Shown here piece after piece: positions 55,825 through 64,000 of a stretch of DNA of 64,000 nt. Positions within the stretch are counted from its first letter, which is position 1; each line of letters opens with the position of its first letter. Origin of the DNA: Shewanella acanthi (GTDB taxonomy: Bacteria; Pseudomonadota; Gammaproteobacteria; Enterobacterales; Shewanellaceae); the NCBI RefSeq assembly GCF_019457475.1, contig NZ_CP080413.1, forward strand, positions 2,480,001 to 2,544,000, in the 5' to 3' direction. A program made the translations under genes and the position numbers. The notes beneath the pieces are model-generated. The model did no database searches. It was not told the DNA's origin and was given only the letters and a program-made list of their open reading frames with translations.

Positions 55825-56963
55825 GCTTGGCGCTCCTCCTTGTGCAGCATTGTTAAAATATCATCGAGCACCTGCCGCTGCGCAGCGGTCATTGGATCAC
55901 CGGAGACTTGGCTGAAAAAATCGCTGAACATATCCAGCTCCCCCTTCTTAATATGTTCGCGACTGAGGGCGACTTGGGATGATTGCGCCATTAACCCCGT
56001 GCGCTCTAAATGCAGCACATTGGGGTAAACGCTGCGCAGTTTCCCCATGGCATCCAAAATGGCGTGTTTATCCAGAAGCCTTACCATCAGGTAATCCTCC
56101 CGCTTAGCATCGGTCTGGCCAAGGGTGAGTAAATTGGCAAGATCGCCCTCAATAATGCGAACATCGCGAAGTGAGCTTAGGGGTAGCAATTGGATCTCGG
56201 CTGGCAACCCTGCCGCTAATTCGACTAAGGTCACGGACTTATGCTGATGTTGCTCACTAAAGGAATATTTCAAAATTGAGCCCGAGTAGCGAACATGCTG
56301 CTCGCCTTTATATTGAGGGCCATGCAAGTGGCCGAGGGCAACATAATTGAACTCGGTAAAAAGCAAGGGAGAAATTTTATCGGCGCCGCCGATGCTTAAG
56401 GGCCGCTCCGATTCCGATTCGCTGCCACCATCTAAATAGCAGTGACTGACCACCACCTTTGGCAGTCCCTCACTGTCGTGAGTTTTCACTTGCTCAAGCA
56501 ATACGCCTAGCGCTTCTTGATGGGTCGCAGCTTCACATTGATATACCTCGCGAACAACCGCAGGCTCGGCGTAGGGTAAAGGATAAAAGTACGCATCGCC
56601 CGAAAAACCCGTTAAGCGGATGGGAGCCACCTCTTCAACAGGCCCCACGATATGTAAACCGCTTGACGCCATTTGCTTTGCGGCAAAGCCTAGGCGCTCA
56701 TGGCCATCGTGATTCCCAGCGATCATCACAACCTGTATCCCAAGCTCTGTGACTAATTGGCTTACAACCTTGTCTAACAGCGCTACCGCGGCGGTAGGTG
56801 GAATAGACCTGTCATAGATGTCCCCAGCGACAATCACGGCATCCACCATGTGCTCCTTGGCGAGTGACACAATTTGTTCTAAGACAAAGGCTTGGTCTTC
56901 GAGCAAGGATTGATTGTGTAACTGGCGGCCAATATGCCAATCGGAGGTATGGATAAATTTCAT
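55821..56963 (-). CDS. sbcD: Exonuclease SbcD, nuclease subunit
   Basis: A 380-residue metallophosphoesterase. Motifs TSDWHIG (D8, H10), GDIYDRSIPP and GNHDGHERL hold the two metal ions. Mre11-like; it forms the SbcCD complex with the next gene. The carboxyl part has the capping domain. Normal length. Confidence 0.95.
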   Translation of the reverse strand: MKFIHTSDWHIGRQLHNQSLLEDQAFVLEQIVSLAKEHMVDAVIVAGDIYDRSIPPTAAVALLDKVVSQLVTELGIQVVMIAGNHDGHERLGFAAKQMASSGLHIVGPVEEVAPIRLTGFSGDAYFYPLPYAEPAVVREVYQCEAATHQEALGVLLEQVKTHDSEGLPKVVVSHCYLDGGSESESERPLSIGGADKISPLLFTEFNYVALGHLHGPQYKGEQHVRYSGSILKYSFSEQHQHKSVTLVELAAGLPAEIQLLPLSSLRDVRIIEGDLANLLTLGQTDAKREDYLMVRLLDKHAILDAMGKLRSVYPNVLHLERTGLMAQSSQVALSREHIKKGELDMFSDFFSQVSGDPMTAAQRQVLDDILTMLHKEERQA

Positions 56964-57193
56964 AACTGTCCAAATCCTTAAGGGATGATGCTGTCTTTGG
57001 CTAAATCACGAGGATGGCAAAAACCATATCTAGGCCTAATCACAGGCCGTAGAGGAAAATACCTTTAAAAATACCCAGTTATACTAAGGAAAACTTGGGC
57101 TTGAGTATAGTGCTATCAGGAACGCCCTCCCTATTTGGTATCTCTTCAATCACCAAGTAAAAGCCAAACAGGGATGAGCGATGTGCAAAGGGA

Positions 57194-57964
57194 TTAAAAT
57201 AATTGATATTGAGTAATGAGCAGCTTAATACTCATGGCAAGTGACATAGTCACCACCAGAGGTTTGATAATTTTGGTGCCCTTGGTCACGACCAAGCGCG
57301 AACCGATTGTGGCACCAATGGCTTGGCCCGCAAGCATCACCAATCCTAAAACCCACACCACTTTTCCACCGAGGGTAAAGAAAATTAGCGAAGCGATATT
57401 AGTCGAGAAGTTTAACAACTTGGCATGGGCCGTTGCTTTAGCAAGACCAAAACCTGCAAGACTCACGAATGCTAACGCAAAAAAGCTTCCGGTTCCTGGA
57501 CCGAAAAAGCCATCGTACATGCCAACACCCAAGGCCGCAGTAAAGGCAAAGGCCGTTGGCGTTAATACCTGATGTTTATCATCTTCAGAGATTTTCTTTG
57601 AAAACAAGAAATAACAACCAATTGCCAAAATTAAGAATGGCAATACTAACTCGAGCACTTTCGTATCGACCATCTGCACGAAAATCGTCCCCAGCGCCGA
57701 CCCAATAAAGGCACAGAGCAGCGCTAACTTAACGGCGTTTAAATCGACCATTTTTTTACGCACAAAATACAAACTGGCGAAGAAGCTACCACCGCAGGCT
57801 TGGAGTTTATTGGTACCAAGCGCCATGGCAGGAGGAAGACCCGCCCACATCAGTGCCGGTATCGTTAACAAACCACCACCGCCAGCAATTGAATCGATAA
57901 AGCCCGCCAACACAGCGACCATGAACAGAAGCGCGGCGATTTGTAGAGTTAGCTCAAATTCCAT
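57194..57964 (-). CDS. TSUP-family permease (YfcA-like)
   Basis: A 256-residue inner-membrane protein with seven to eight hydrophobic segments and the TauE/SafE family signature GFIDSIAGGGGLLTIPALMW.GLPP..ALGTNK. Family members are thought to export sulfite or organosulfur anions. Neighbours give no substrate. The 230-base gap to sbcD holds no gene. Confidence 0.88.
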   Translation of the reverse strand: MEFELTLQIAALLFMVAVLAGFIDSIAGGGGLLTIPALMWAGLPPAMALGTNKLQACGGSFFASLYFVRKKMVDLNAVKLALLCAFIGSALGTIFVQMVDTKVLELVLPFLILAIGCYFLFSKKISEDDKHQVLTPTAFAFTAALGVGMYDGFFGPGTGSFFALAFVSLAGFGLAKATAHAKLLNFSTNIASLIFFTLGGKVVWVLGLVMLAGQAIGATIGSRLVVTKGTKIIKPLVVTMSLAMSIKLLITQYQLF

Positions 57965-58084
57965 AATAATTTTTAGTTGATTGTTAAAGTGCTAAGGCTT
58001 CGCATTAGACTGCGTTTAACGAGCGAATGCAAAGGTGTTTTGAAACAAGCCGTTTGGCTGGGTCAAAGTTGGCCATTTTTGCAT

Positions 58085-58113
58085 AAAAAAACCACCTTTA
58101 AGGTGGTTTCTTT
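58085..58113 (-). terminator. Terminator after rraB (bidirectional)
   Basis: AAACCACCTT-T-AAGGTGGTTT (58089-58109) with T-runs on both sides. It can end rraB on the minus strand. Confidence 0.8.
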
Positions 58114-58141
58114 CTGCGTTACATCCATCTCAAATTCAAGA

Positions 58142-58534
58142 TTAGTGATCGCAGCCACAATGCTCATCATGTTCATGGTCATCGTCCATGAATTCATCGT
58201 CGCCTTCTTGGTGTTGCATTACGCCCCAACCGTCGGTCATGCCACCAAACTCTGCCGCGAAGTCGTTAAGCACAGTCTCTTGCTCAACAAGATCGTCATA
58301 ATCTGGCACCATGTTGATGCAAACAATGATTTCCCACTTACCGAGTTCATCGTTTAGATTGAGTTCGACTTCCCCTTCGAGATCGGAATTGGCTAACTCT
58401 TCGAGTGCAGATTCAGCATCACGTTGATCATCAAAAACCAAAAAGTAATCAACATCTAAAGGCTGTGTTAAATCGATACCCGCTTCAGCCATTGCGGCCA
58501 GCATTTTACCATTGTCATCATCTGGAAATTGCAT
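58142..58534 (-). CDS. rraB: RNase E inhibitor RraB
   Basis: A 130-residue acidic protein of the RraB family, which binds the RNase E scaffold and lowers its activity in E. coli. Recognised by the DYFLVFDDQRDAE segment, the DDLVEQETVLNDFAAEFGG block and the DGWG motif. It ends in a short acidic tail rich in His and Cys (HEHDEHCGCDH), which could bind metal; E. coli RraB lacks it. ATG 58534 has GGAG upstream; a GTG at 58546 is possible. The target gene rne is in this window. Confidence 0.82.
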   Translation of the reverse strand: MQFPDDDNGKMLAAMAEAGIDLTQPLDVDYFLVFDDQRDAESALEELANSDLEGEVELNLNDELGKWEIIVCINMVPDYDDLVEQETVLNDFAAEFGGMTDGWGVMQHQEGDDEFMDDDHEHDEHCGCDH

Positions 58535-58555
58535 GTCTTGCTCCACTTCTATGGC

Positions 58556-58786
58556 TTATTCAGCCGCAATGATTTGAACCGATTCACCGTTAAAGCTGAC
58601 GATATCGCCCGCTACCACTTTTTTGCGTTTGCGAGTTTCAACTTCGCCATTCACTGACACTAAACCTTCGTCAATAAAATGCTTGGCTTCGCCGCCAGCG
58701 TTAGACATGCCCTGTACTTTTAGCACTTTGTACAATTCGATAAAATCTTCACCTGGATGCAAAGCTAACTGATTAATTTGCGCCAC
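58556..58786 (-). CDS. ybcJ: S4-domain RNA-binding protein (YbcJ-like)
   Basis: A 76-residue protein that is essentially one S4 RNA-binding domain: FIELYKVLKVQGMSNAGGEAK..IDEGLVSVNGEVETRKRKKVVAGD. It matches E. coli YbcJ in size and sequence type; role probably ribosome-linked. It precedes rraB by 21 bases on the same strand, so they are likely co-transcribed. Confidence 0.85.
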   Translation of the reverse strand: MAQINQLALHPGEDFIELYKVLKVQGMSNAGGEAKHFIDEGLVSVNGEVETRKRKKVVAGDIVSFNGESVQIIAAE

Positions 58787-58858
58787 TTAAACAGCCTCAA
58801 TAAAAAAACCTGCCGCATTATAGCAGTATGTCCCCAAATGCGTTGCAGATAATTTTGC

Positions 58859-59395
58859 TTATCGTTGCCTTTCGTGAGCCAGCAGACCAAAGCTCAGTTC
58901 ATCCAACCACACATCACCGATTTTAAACTGCTCGCGGTGCACGCCCTCAAGTTGAAAGCCGCATTTTTCGAGCACGCGGGCGGAAGCAATATTGTCTTTT
59001 GCGCAGTGGCCGACAAACTTATGCACTTCAAAACGTAAACAGGCCCAGTCGACCACCGCTTGCAGGCTTTCGCTGGCGTAGCCTTTACCATGATGTTCTT
59101 TTAACAGTAGGTAGCCAACCTCGGCGCGCTGCTCTTCAAAGTGCTGGCAATGAAGTCCGGTCAATCCAACAAACTCACCCGAATCTATGGTTTCTATCGC
59201 CAGCGTTAGCCAATCACCCGAGCTATATAACCAGCTTGCAGAACGCTCGATAAATTTTTTGCGAATAACTTCTTCAGATTCAGGAATGCGGACGAATTGA
59301 TTGATTTCAGGATCGAGATTTAAGGCTAAGAAATACGGCCAATCCTCCTCTTTAAGGCTTCTGAGTTTTAATCTGTCGCTATAGAGTTCGACCAT
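58859..59395 (-). CDS. GNAT acetyltransferase (RimJ/RimL-like)
   Basis: A 178-residue N-acetyltransferase. The acetyl-CoA motif EVGYLLLKEHHGKGYASESL and the closing VLEKCGFQLEGVHREQFKIG are typical of the Ala/Ser/Thr-tRNA and ribosomal protein acetylating RimJ/L family, but the substrate is not known. ATG 59395 has AAAGGAGG upstream; the open frame to 59452 is not needed. Confidence 0.87.
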   Translation of the reverse strand: MVELYSDRLKLRSLKEEDWPYFLALNLDPEINQFVRIPESEEVIRKKFIERSASWLYSSGDWLTLAIETIDSGEFVGLTGLHCQHFEEQRAEVGYLLLKEHHGKGYASESLQAVVDWACLRFEVHKFVGHCAKDNIASARVLEKCGFQLEGVHREQFKIGDVWLDELSFGLLAHERQR

Positions 59396-59410
59396 CACGC
59401 CTCCTTTGAT

Positions 59411-59446
59411 ACCAATAAAAAATGGCAGCTCAGTGGCTGCCATTTT
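59411..59446 (-). terminator. Terminator of the parvulin gene
   Basis: AAAATGGCAGC / GCTGCCATTTT with a 6-base loop, followed on the minus strand by TTATTGG. Confidence 0.8.
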
Positions 59447-59461
59447 ACTCAATCAGCCCGA

Positions 59462-59740
59462 TTAACTGCGGCTGGTGACTTCTAATAAATGGTAGCCAAA
59501 TTGGGTTTTAACAGGGCCTTGCACCACATTTAATGGCGCACTAAATACCACTTCATCAAATTCACGCACCATCATTCCAGGACCAAACGAACCTAACTCA
59601 CCGCCTTGCGCGCCCGATGGACAAGAAGAATGGGCACGCGCCAGCTGCGCAAAATCCGCACCGTCTAAAATCTGTTGTTTTAGTTCTTGGCATTGTGCTT
59701 CGCTAGCGACTAACAAATGTCTTGCTGTTGCTTGAACCAT
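59462..59740 (-). CDS. ppiC: Parvulin-type peptidyl-prolyl isomerase
   Basis: A 92-residue single rotamase domain: ARHLLVASEAQCQELKQQI, HSSCPSGAQGGELGSFGPGMMVREFDEVVF and FGYHLLEV, the parvulin pattern. Cytosolic, without signal peptide, as E. coli PpiC. It assists protein folding by turning prolyl bonds. It is followed by its own terminator. Confidence 0.93.
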   Translation of the reverse strand: MVQATARHLLVASEAQCQELKQQILDGADFAQLARAHSSCPSGAQGGELGSFGPGMMVREFDEVVFSAPLNVVQGPVKTQFGYHLLEVTSRS

Positions 59741-59917
59741 GGTAAAACCCCTTAAAATGCTGAGACACTTGCCCCAAATTGCTAATGTTGCAGCCGTTAT
59801 AAACTAACAGCCGCTTTGAAATATCCAGTATAAGAACATTCCGTGTAATTACAAAACATTAAAACTTGCTGCGGTGGCGCTGTATCAATACCACAGCAAA
59901 CATTGTAGATAGCGGAC

Positions 59918-61741
59918 TTAAGCTTGGTTGGCCGCAATCCAGCGATCTATCTTCTGTTCCATCACGGCCATTGGCAGTGAACCTGAAGTGAGGATTTGAT
60001 CGTGGAAGGCTTTAACGTCAAACTTATCGCCGAGTGCTTTTTCGGCGCGATCACGTAGCGATAGGATCTTAAGCTGCCCCACCTTATAGGAAAGCGCTTG
60101 TCCTGGAATTGCCATGTAACGCTCGACTTCGGCGATGATGTCGGTTTCCGCCATCGGCGAATTGTCCTTCATATATTGTATGGCTTGCTCGCGGCTCCAG
60201 CCCTTAGCGTGCAGACCGGTATCAACGACAAGACGCATTGCCCGCAGCATTTCGTCGGATAACTTACCAAAGTATTGGTAAGGGTCAGTAAATAACCCCA
60301 TTTCAATCCCTAAGTATTCAGCATAAAGTGCCCAGCCCTCTTCAAAGGCCGTGTAACCACTGAAACGTTGGAACTCAGGAACACCGGTTAACTCTTGTTT
60401 AATCGCAATTTGGAAGTGATGACCAGGCGCGGCTTCATGGAGTGATAATGTGGTCATCCCCCACTTAGGCTGCGCCTTAAGGTTATAGGTATTGATATAA
60501 AACACCCCTGGACGGCTACCATCAACGGCCGGAGATTCATAGGATGCCCCCGCTGCAGATTGCTCCCTGAAACTTTCTACCGGTTTAACCACGTAGTCAG
60601 CCTTTGGCATCACGTTAAAGTACTGGGGAAGTACCTGATTAATTTTATCCTTTAACACCATATAACCATCGATTAAGCCTTGACGGTCATTGTAAAAATA
60701 CTGAGGTTCAGAAGATAAAGAGGCAAAGAATGCCTTTAAATCGCCCTTAAAGCCAACTTGCTCACGCACTTTATCCATTTCAGACAGAATACGCGCCACT
60801 TCATTTAGCCCCATTTGATGAATTTCTTCCACGGGCATTGTGGTTGTGGTGTGCATATTGGCCAAATGTTGATACCAAGCTTTGCCATTTGGCAGTGCAG
60901 ACCAGCCATCGGTGCCACGGGATTTTGATAGATATGTGTTTTTATAATAATCACGAAGCGAAGTTAACGCTGGCATTAAACGCTCACTGATCATCGCTTC
61001 ATAACTTGCCGTTAATTCCGATTTTTCCTGCTCGGTAAAACTCTCTGGGAATTGTTTGATTGGATTATAAAAAATGCTCTCAGTTGGATCTGCCACTAAA
61101 GTGGCGTCTAATTGCGGAATAATACGCTCAACTAATACATGGGGTAACACAACGTTACTTTCAATCCCCTCGTTCATGCGGTTCTGAGCCAGTTTAGTCC
61201 AGTTAATAAAACCATCCAAACGCTGTAACCAATTGCGGTAATCCTGAACTGTTTTAAAGGGTTGCGCACTCTCGCCACTGCCCAGTTGCACCATAGTAAT
61301 AACGGTGCTGTAGAACTGGCTCATAGGGATAAAACGCGAAGGATAAGTTTCGTCGACCAGCGCCATGTTGCGATCATAGACGAACAGCGAATAACTCAAC
61401 TGTAAATCACTCGGCAATTGCTCAATATCGATAGCCTTAACTTGAGCTAAATATTGGCTATTCAAATCATGACGGGCTTTTAAATAGGCTTCAGTTAAGT
61501 CCCCACCAAAATCAGCGTTGTAATCGTTAACCCCAACAAACGTGGCATATAGGGGCTCAAGTTTTAATAAGTCCTTAAAGTAAGCGTCGACTAAGGTTGA
61601 ATATTTAGCCTCGGCCGTTTGAGCTGTCACCTGAGCAGCACTCGGTGCTGCTGAAGATTCAGACTGTGCAATCTGAGGTTTTGAACATCCCTGAAGCGTA
61701 AATGCTAAGGCCATCGCACCCGCTATTAAACTGATTCTCAT
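59918..61741 (-). CDS. DUF885 family lipoprotein
   Basis: A 607-residue lipoprotein with lipobox LQGC (C19), then a large helical domain. The motif LHEAAPGHHFQ (about residue 434) resembles a zinc-metallopeptidase HExxxH type, and the family is related to M3-like peptidases. Activity is not established. It is probably on the outer membrane, periplasmic face. It is monocistronic, divergent from the GGDEF-like gene. Confidence 0.85.
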   Translation of the reverse strand: MRISLIAGAMALAFTLQGCSKPQIAQSESSAAPSAAQVTAQTAEAKYSTLVDAYFKDLLKLEPLYATFVGVNDYNADFGGDLTEAYLKARHDLNSQYLAQVKAIDIEQLPSDLQLSYSLFVYDRNMALVDETYPSRFIPMSQFYSTVITMVQLGSGESAQPFKTVQDYRNWLQRLDGFINWTKLAQNRMNEGIESNVVLPHVLVERIIPQLDATLVADPTESIFYNPIKQFPESFTEQEKSELTASYEAMISERLMPALTSLRDYYKNTYLSKSRGTDGWSALPNGKAWYQHLANMHTTTTMPVEEIHQMGLNEVARILSEMDKVREQVGFKGDLKAFFASLSSEPQYFYNDRQGLIDGYMVLKDKINQVLPQYFNVMPKADYVVKPVESFREQSAAGASYESPAVDGSRPGVFYINTYNLKAQPKWGMTTLSLHEAAPGHHFQIAIKQELTGVPEFQRFSGYTAFEEGWALYAEYLGIEMGLFTDPYQYFGKLSDEMLRAMRLVVDTGLHAKGWSREQAIQYMKDNSPMAETDIIAEVERYMAIPGQALSYKVGQLKILSLRDRAEKALGDKFDVKAFHDQILTSGSLPMAVMEQKIDRWIAANQA

Positions 61742-61820
61742 TATTTATAATTCTCCACTGGCGTTCGTGATTGCCGAACATTTCCTATACTTAGCTAAAG
61801 CATATTGACGAGACTCATCA

Positions 61821-62330
61821 ATGATCTACTCATTTCGTAATTCAGGTTTTCGCGATCCTGAAACGGGTGTCTACAACCAGACCTACTTTATGGAGGTCTT
61901 TCATCGAGAGTGGCACAGACATATGAGGGAACATCAAAGCTTGGCATTATTGTATCTTTGCCCCCATATACATGAAACAGTCAAACAACCTCATTTGTTA
62001 GAATTCTTTACTAAACAAGTACAAGAAGCTTTGCTAAGAGCCACCGACTTACTTGCCAGAATGGATCACAATCATTTTGCGCTAGGGTTATTTAATATCG
62101 ATGAAGATGGTACTGAGGTGGTGCTCAAACGGATTGAGGAACAAATTGGCGAGTTCAATAGGGAAATTGCGCAAAATCACAAGCTTAAAATTGACTATAA
62201 ATTAGCGGGCTGTATTTGCCTGCCAACGAATGCACACAAAATAGAATCACTATTTGCCAATGTGTCGCAACTTTCATTAGATCTAGAACGAAATCAACAG
62301 CAAACCAAGGCATTAATCCACTTACAGTAA
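61821..62330 (+). CDS. GGDEF-fold protein with degenerate active site
   Basis: A 169-residue protein with the diguanylate-cyclase fold. The start RDPETGVYNQTYF equals the usual DPLTGLYNRRYF, and the core strand reads RMDHNHFALGL where active enzymes have RxGGDEFALLL, so GGDEF has become D82-H-N-H-F86. It cannot make cyclic di-GMP by the normal mechanism, nor has it an I-site RxxD. It may sense nucleotides or act by contact. No sensory domain is present. Confidence 0.82.
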   Translation: MIYSFRNSGFRDPETGVYNQTYFMEVFHREWHRHMREHQSLALLYLCPHIHETVKQPHLLEFFTKQVQEALLRATDLLARMDHNHFALGLFNIDEDGTEVVLKRIEEQIGEFNREIAQNHKLKIDYKLAGCICLPTNAHKIESLFANVSQLSLDLERNQQQTKALIHLQ

Positions 62331-62355
62331 CGATTGCTTTGTAAATGGCAGCAAC

Positions 62356-62381
62356 AAAAAAGCCCCTTTCGGGGCTTTTTT
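62356..62381. terminator. Bidirectional terminator
   Basis: AAAAAAGCCCC-TTTC-GGGGCTTTTTT between convergent genes; the A/T runs on both sides let it serve both. Confidence 0.92.
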
Positions 62382-62402
62382 AATACCGACGGTATCGGTG
62401 AA

Positions 62403-63647
62403 TTACAGCTCGACGTTGTGCATACGCGCTTTCTCTTTAATGTAAGAGATATAGCTGGTTGCACTCTTCTCCGTCTTCTTATCTTTGGCAGCTAACACTG
62501 CACGGTTATAAGCAGACTTATACTGTTTTAAACTTAAATGGGCTAACGCCAATTCAAAGTTTGCTTCACCAGGGTGGTCTACGCCCAGAGAAAGTGATTT
62601 CTCAAGCACAGGAATGGCTTCAGAATATTTCTCGCTTAAGCTCAGTAAACGACCTTGTTTCAGGTAAAGCTTGCCATCGTTATTGATTGCAGCAGCTTTG
62701 CCATAGTACTCAGCAGCTAACTTGAACTCTTTAGCGTTTTGATAGAAGCCCGCTAAAATCTCAAGAGATTTTGCATCTTCAGTGATTAAGCCAGACTTCA
62801 TGTTTTTCTGGAAGATTTTAGCCGCTTGATATGGCGCACCTTTTTGTGCCATCAGCTGAGCTAAACGAGTGATATTTGCACCCGTATCCAAGAAACCATT
62901 ACGGTAAGCTAAATCATAAGTTGCTAGCGATTTATCGTAATCTTCTACCATCAGATAAAACTGTGCTAATTGAACCCATAATTTACCGTCACTTGGGAAT
63001 AACGGAACCATGACTTCTAACACACCAACGGCTTGTTTGTACTTCTTCTGGTTGAAGTACGACGTCAGTTTCATCTGATACAGACCTTTATCAGGAGATT
63101 CAGCAAGTGCGAGGCCTTTATCAGCCACTTCAATTACTTTATCCCACTGTTTCAGTTCTGTGTGAGCAATACCAATACGGCGATATACTTGAGCATCGTT
63201 TTTACAGGTGAAATCCATCCACTTATAGTAATAGGAAATGGCTTCTTTAAACTTCTTCTCTTGTAATAACAAGTCCGCATAGAGACGCAATGTCGCAGCA
63301 TGATCAGTACCACCTAAAATGTCCGCATCAACGGCTTGCTTTAGGTACTTAACCGCGGTATCCATCTTGCCCTTTTCGGCATAGAAGTTACCTAACATAC
63401 GGGCGACATAGGCCTTGTCGAAATCATTCTTAGCGTTAGCTTCAAGCAAAATAGAAATCGCTTGGTCCAATTGGCCATTGGTATAGGCTTCGAATGACTT
63501 CTGAACTTTCTTAGCAGCACTTTCACCTACAGCCTTTGACTGACGTTTGTCAATCTCGCAGTTACCTGCAGCTACAGCAGAGCTAGCAAAGGTAACACCA
63601 CAAAGGGATAGCAATAGCGCTGTTGCGATTTTATTTGCATTACGCAT
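62403..63647 (-). CDS. TPR-repeat protein of the TonB operon
   Basis: A 414-residue secreted protein with a signal peptide (cleavage likely after SSAVA). The mature part is nearly all tetratricopeptide repeats (for instance YVARMLGNFYAEKGKMDTAVKYLKQAVDAD). The tonB-like gene lies 1 base upstream (its stop and this start are almost joined), so they are one operon. In Shewanella and Vibrio, such TPR proteins belong to a TonB system for uptake across the outer membrane. Confidence 0.88.
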   Translation of the reverse strand: MRNANKIATALLLSLCGVTFASSAVAAGNCEIDKRQSKAVGESAAKKVQKSFEAYTNGQLDQAISILLEANAKNDFDKAYVARMLGNFYAEKGKMDTAVKYLKQAVDADILGGTDHAATLRLYADLLLQEKKFKEAISYYYKWMDFTCKNDAQVYRRIGIAHTELKQWDKVIEVADKGLALAESPDKGLYQMKLTSYFNQKKYKQAVGVLEVMVPLFPSDGKLWVQLAQFYLMVEDYDKSLATYDLAYRNGFLDTGANITRLAQLMAQKGAPYQAAKIFQKNMKSGLITEDAKSLEILAGFYQNAKEFKLAAEYYGKAAAINNDGKLYLKQGRLLSLSEKYSEAIPVLEKSLSLGVDHPGEANFELALAHLSLKQYKSAYNRAVLAAKDKKTEKSATSYISYIKEKARMHNVEL

Positions 63648-63648
63648 G

Positions 63649-64000
63649 TTAGTTGCCTCCTTTGTCTAAGGTGAAGTCAAGTTGAACTGTCATGCCAGGT
63701 TGCTTCAGCGGCTTGCCATCAACAATCTTTGGCTTGTATTTCCACTTTTTCAGTGCACGAATCGCTTCTTTATCGAATAAACGTTTAGGTTCAGCGTTTA
63801 TCACTTCAACATCATCTACACCACCTAACTCGTTAATCGTAAAGCGCAATTGCACCCAACCTTCTTTACCATCACGGGCTGCTGCAATTGGGTATTGAGG
63901 CTCGATACGAACGATAGGTGTTGCATCACCATCACGAGTCATCATATTACCCAGTTTAAAGCCAGTGCTTGCGCCACCTGCTTCAACACCACCCATGCTG
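63649..64000 (-). CDS. tonB: TonB-family energy transducer, C-terminal part
   Basis: Only the last 117 codons are in the window; the reading frame continues past the right edge. The carboxyl-terminal TonB domain is intact: EPQYPIAAARDGKEGWVQLRFTINELGGV..., EAIRALKKWKYKPKIVDGKP. This domain contacts TonB-dependent receptors and passes proton-motive energy from the inner membrane. The stop is directly before the TPR gene. The amino-terminal membrane anchor is outside the window. Confidence 0.9.
   Translation of the reverse strand, partial: SMGGVEAGGASTGFKLGNMMTRDGDATPIVRIEPQYPIAAARDGKEGWVQLRFTINELGGVDDVEVINAEPKRLFDKEAIRALKKWKYKPKIVDGKPLKQPGMTVQLDFTLDKGGN

Noticed and set aside
1-64000. tRNA, rRNA, prophage, insertion sequence or toxin-antitoxin module
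   Set aside because: I looked for cloverleaf-like sequences, transposase/integrase motifs and paired small genes and saw none that I could support by eye.

Overview
The window is ordinary chromosomal DNA from a gammaproteobacterium, almost certainly a Shewanella. The evidence is protein similarity to Enterobacteria/Vibrio-type orthologues, typical gammaproteobacterial gene blocks (yceD-rpmF-plsX-fabHDG-acpP-fabF; comEC/msbA/lpxK/trm112; sbcCD; nrdDG), a TonB gene next to a TPR gene, and the frequency of FNR-, CRP- and Fur-like sites. The genus call is from recall of gene content and not from a search. I saw no rRNA, tRNA, insertion sequence, prophage or CRISPR array. Coding density is high and base composition looks even.

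Layout. 1-5279 (minus strand): yceD, rpmF, plsX, fabH, fabD, fabG, acpP and the start of fabF, a lipid-synthesis operon with perfect inverted repeats at several junctions. 5.5-8.0 kb: a Maf/YceF nucleotide pyrophosphatase, a HAD phosphatase and rluC. 8.0-11.9 kb: rne behind a long structured leader. 12-19 kb: a SulP transporter, a cold-shock gene, rlmA, a protein of unknown function, sbcB and cdd. 19-25 kb: small proteins (DUF1289, VOC), DUF445, a large DUF748/AsmA-like envelope protein, an anchored glutaredoxin-like protein and a CbiM-like membrane protein. 25.4-31.5 kb: a lipoprotein, then trm112, lpxK, msbA and comEC (lipid A synthesis/export and DNA uptake). 31.5-34.6 kb: DUF2062, psiE with a perfect CRP site, a PilZ - ParA-like - ribbon-helix-helix cassette, and a YecH-like protein.

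34.7-38.9 kb holds a LytS/LytTR two-component pair of the BtsS/BtsR type followed by a CstA/BtsT-type transporter. The intergenic region between btsR and the transporter contains six, perhaps seven, phased copies of ACC(G/A)CT(C/T)A, the motif known for E. coli BtsR (YehT). This is the most striking regulatory structure in the window. 39-47.6 kb: VF530, a FlxA-like coiled-coil protein, an outer-membrane-like protein, ribA, yibL, nrdG/nrdD (with an FNR-like site), a protein with 15-bp tandem repeats, and rssA. 47.9-51 kb: a DEAD-box helicase, DUF3010, a YgjP-like metallopeptidase, and a Lys/Cys-rich protein whose promoter overlaps a Fur-like box. 51-64 kb: an M23 endopeptidase, sbcC/sbcD, a TSUP permease, rraB, a YbcJ-type S4 protein, a GNAT acetyltransferase, a parvulin, a DUF885 lipoprotein, a GGDEF-like protein with a destroyed active site, a TPR protein and the 3' part of a tonB gene.

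Functional links: rne and its likely inhibitor rraB lie 46 kb apart in the same window; sbcB and sbcCD are both present; BtsSR probably drives the adjacent transporter.
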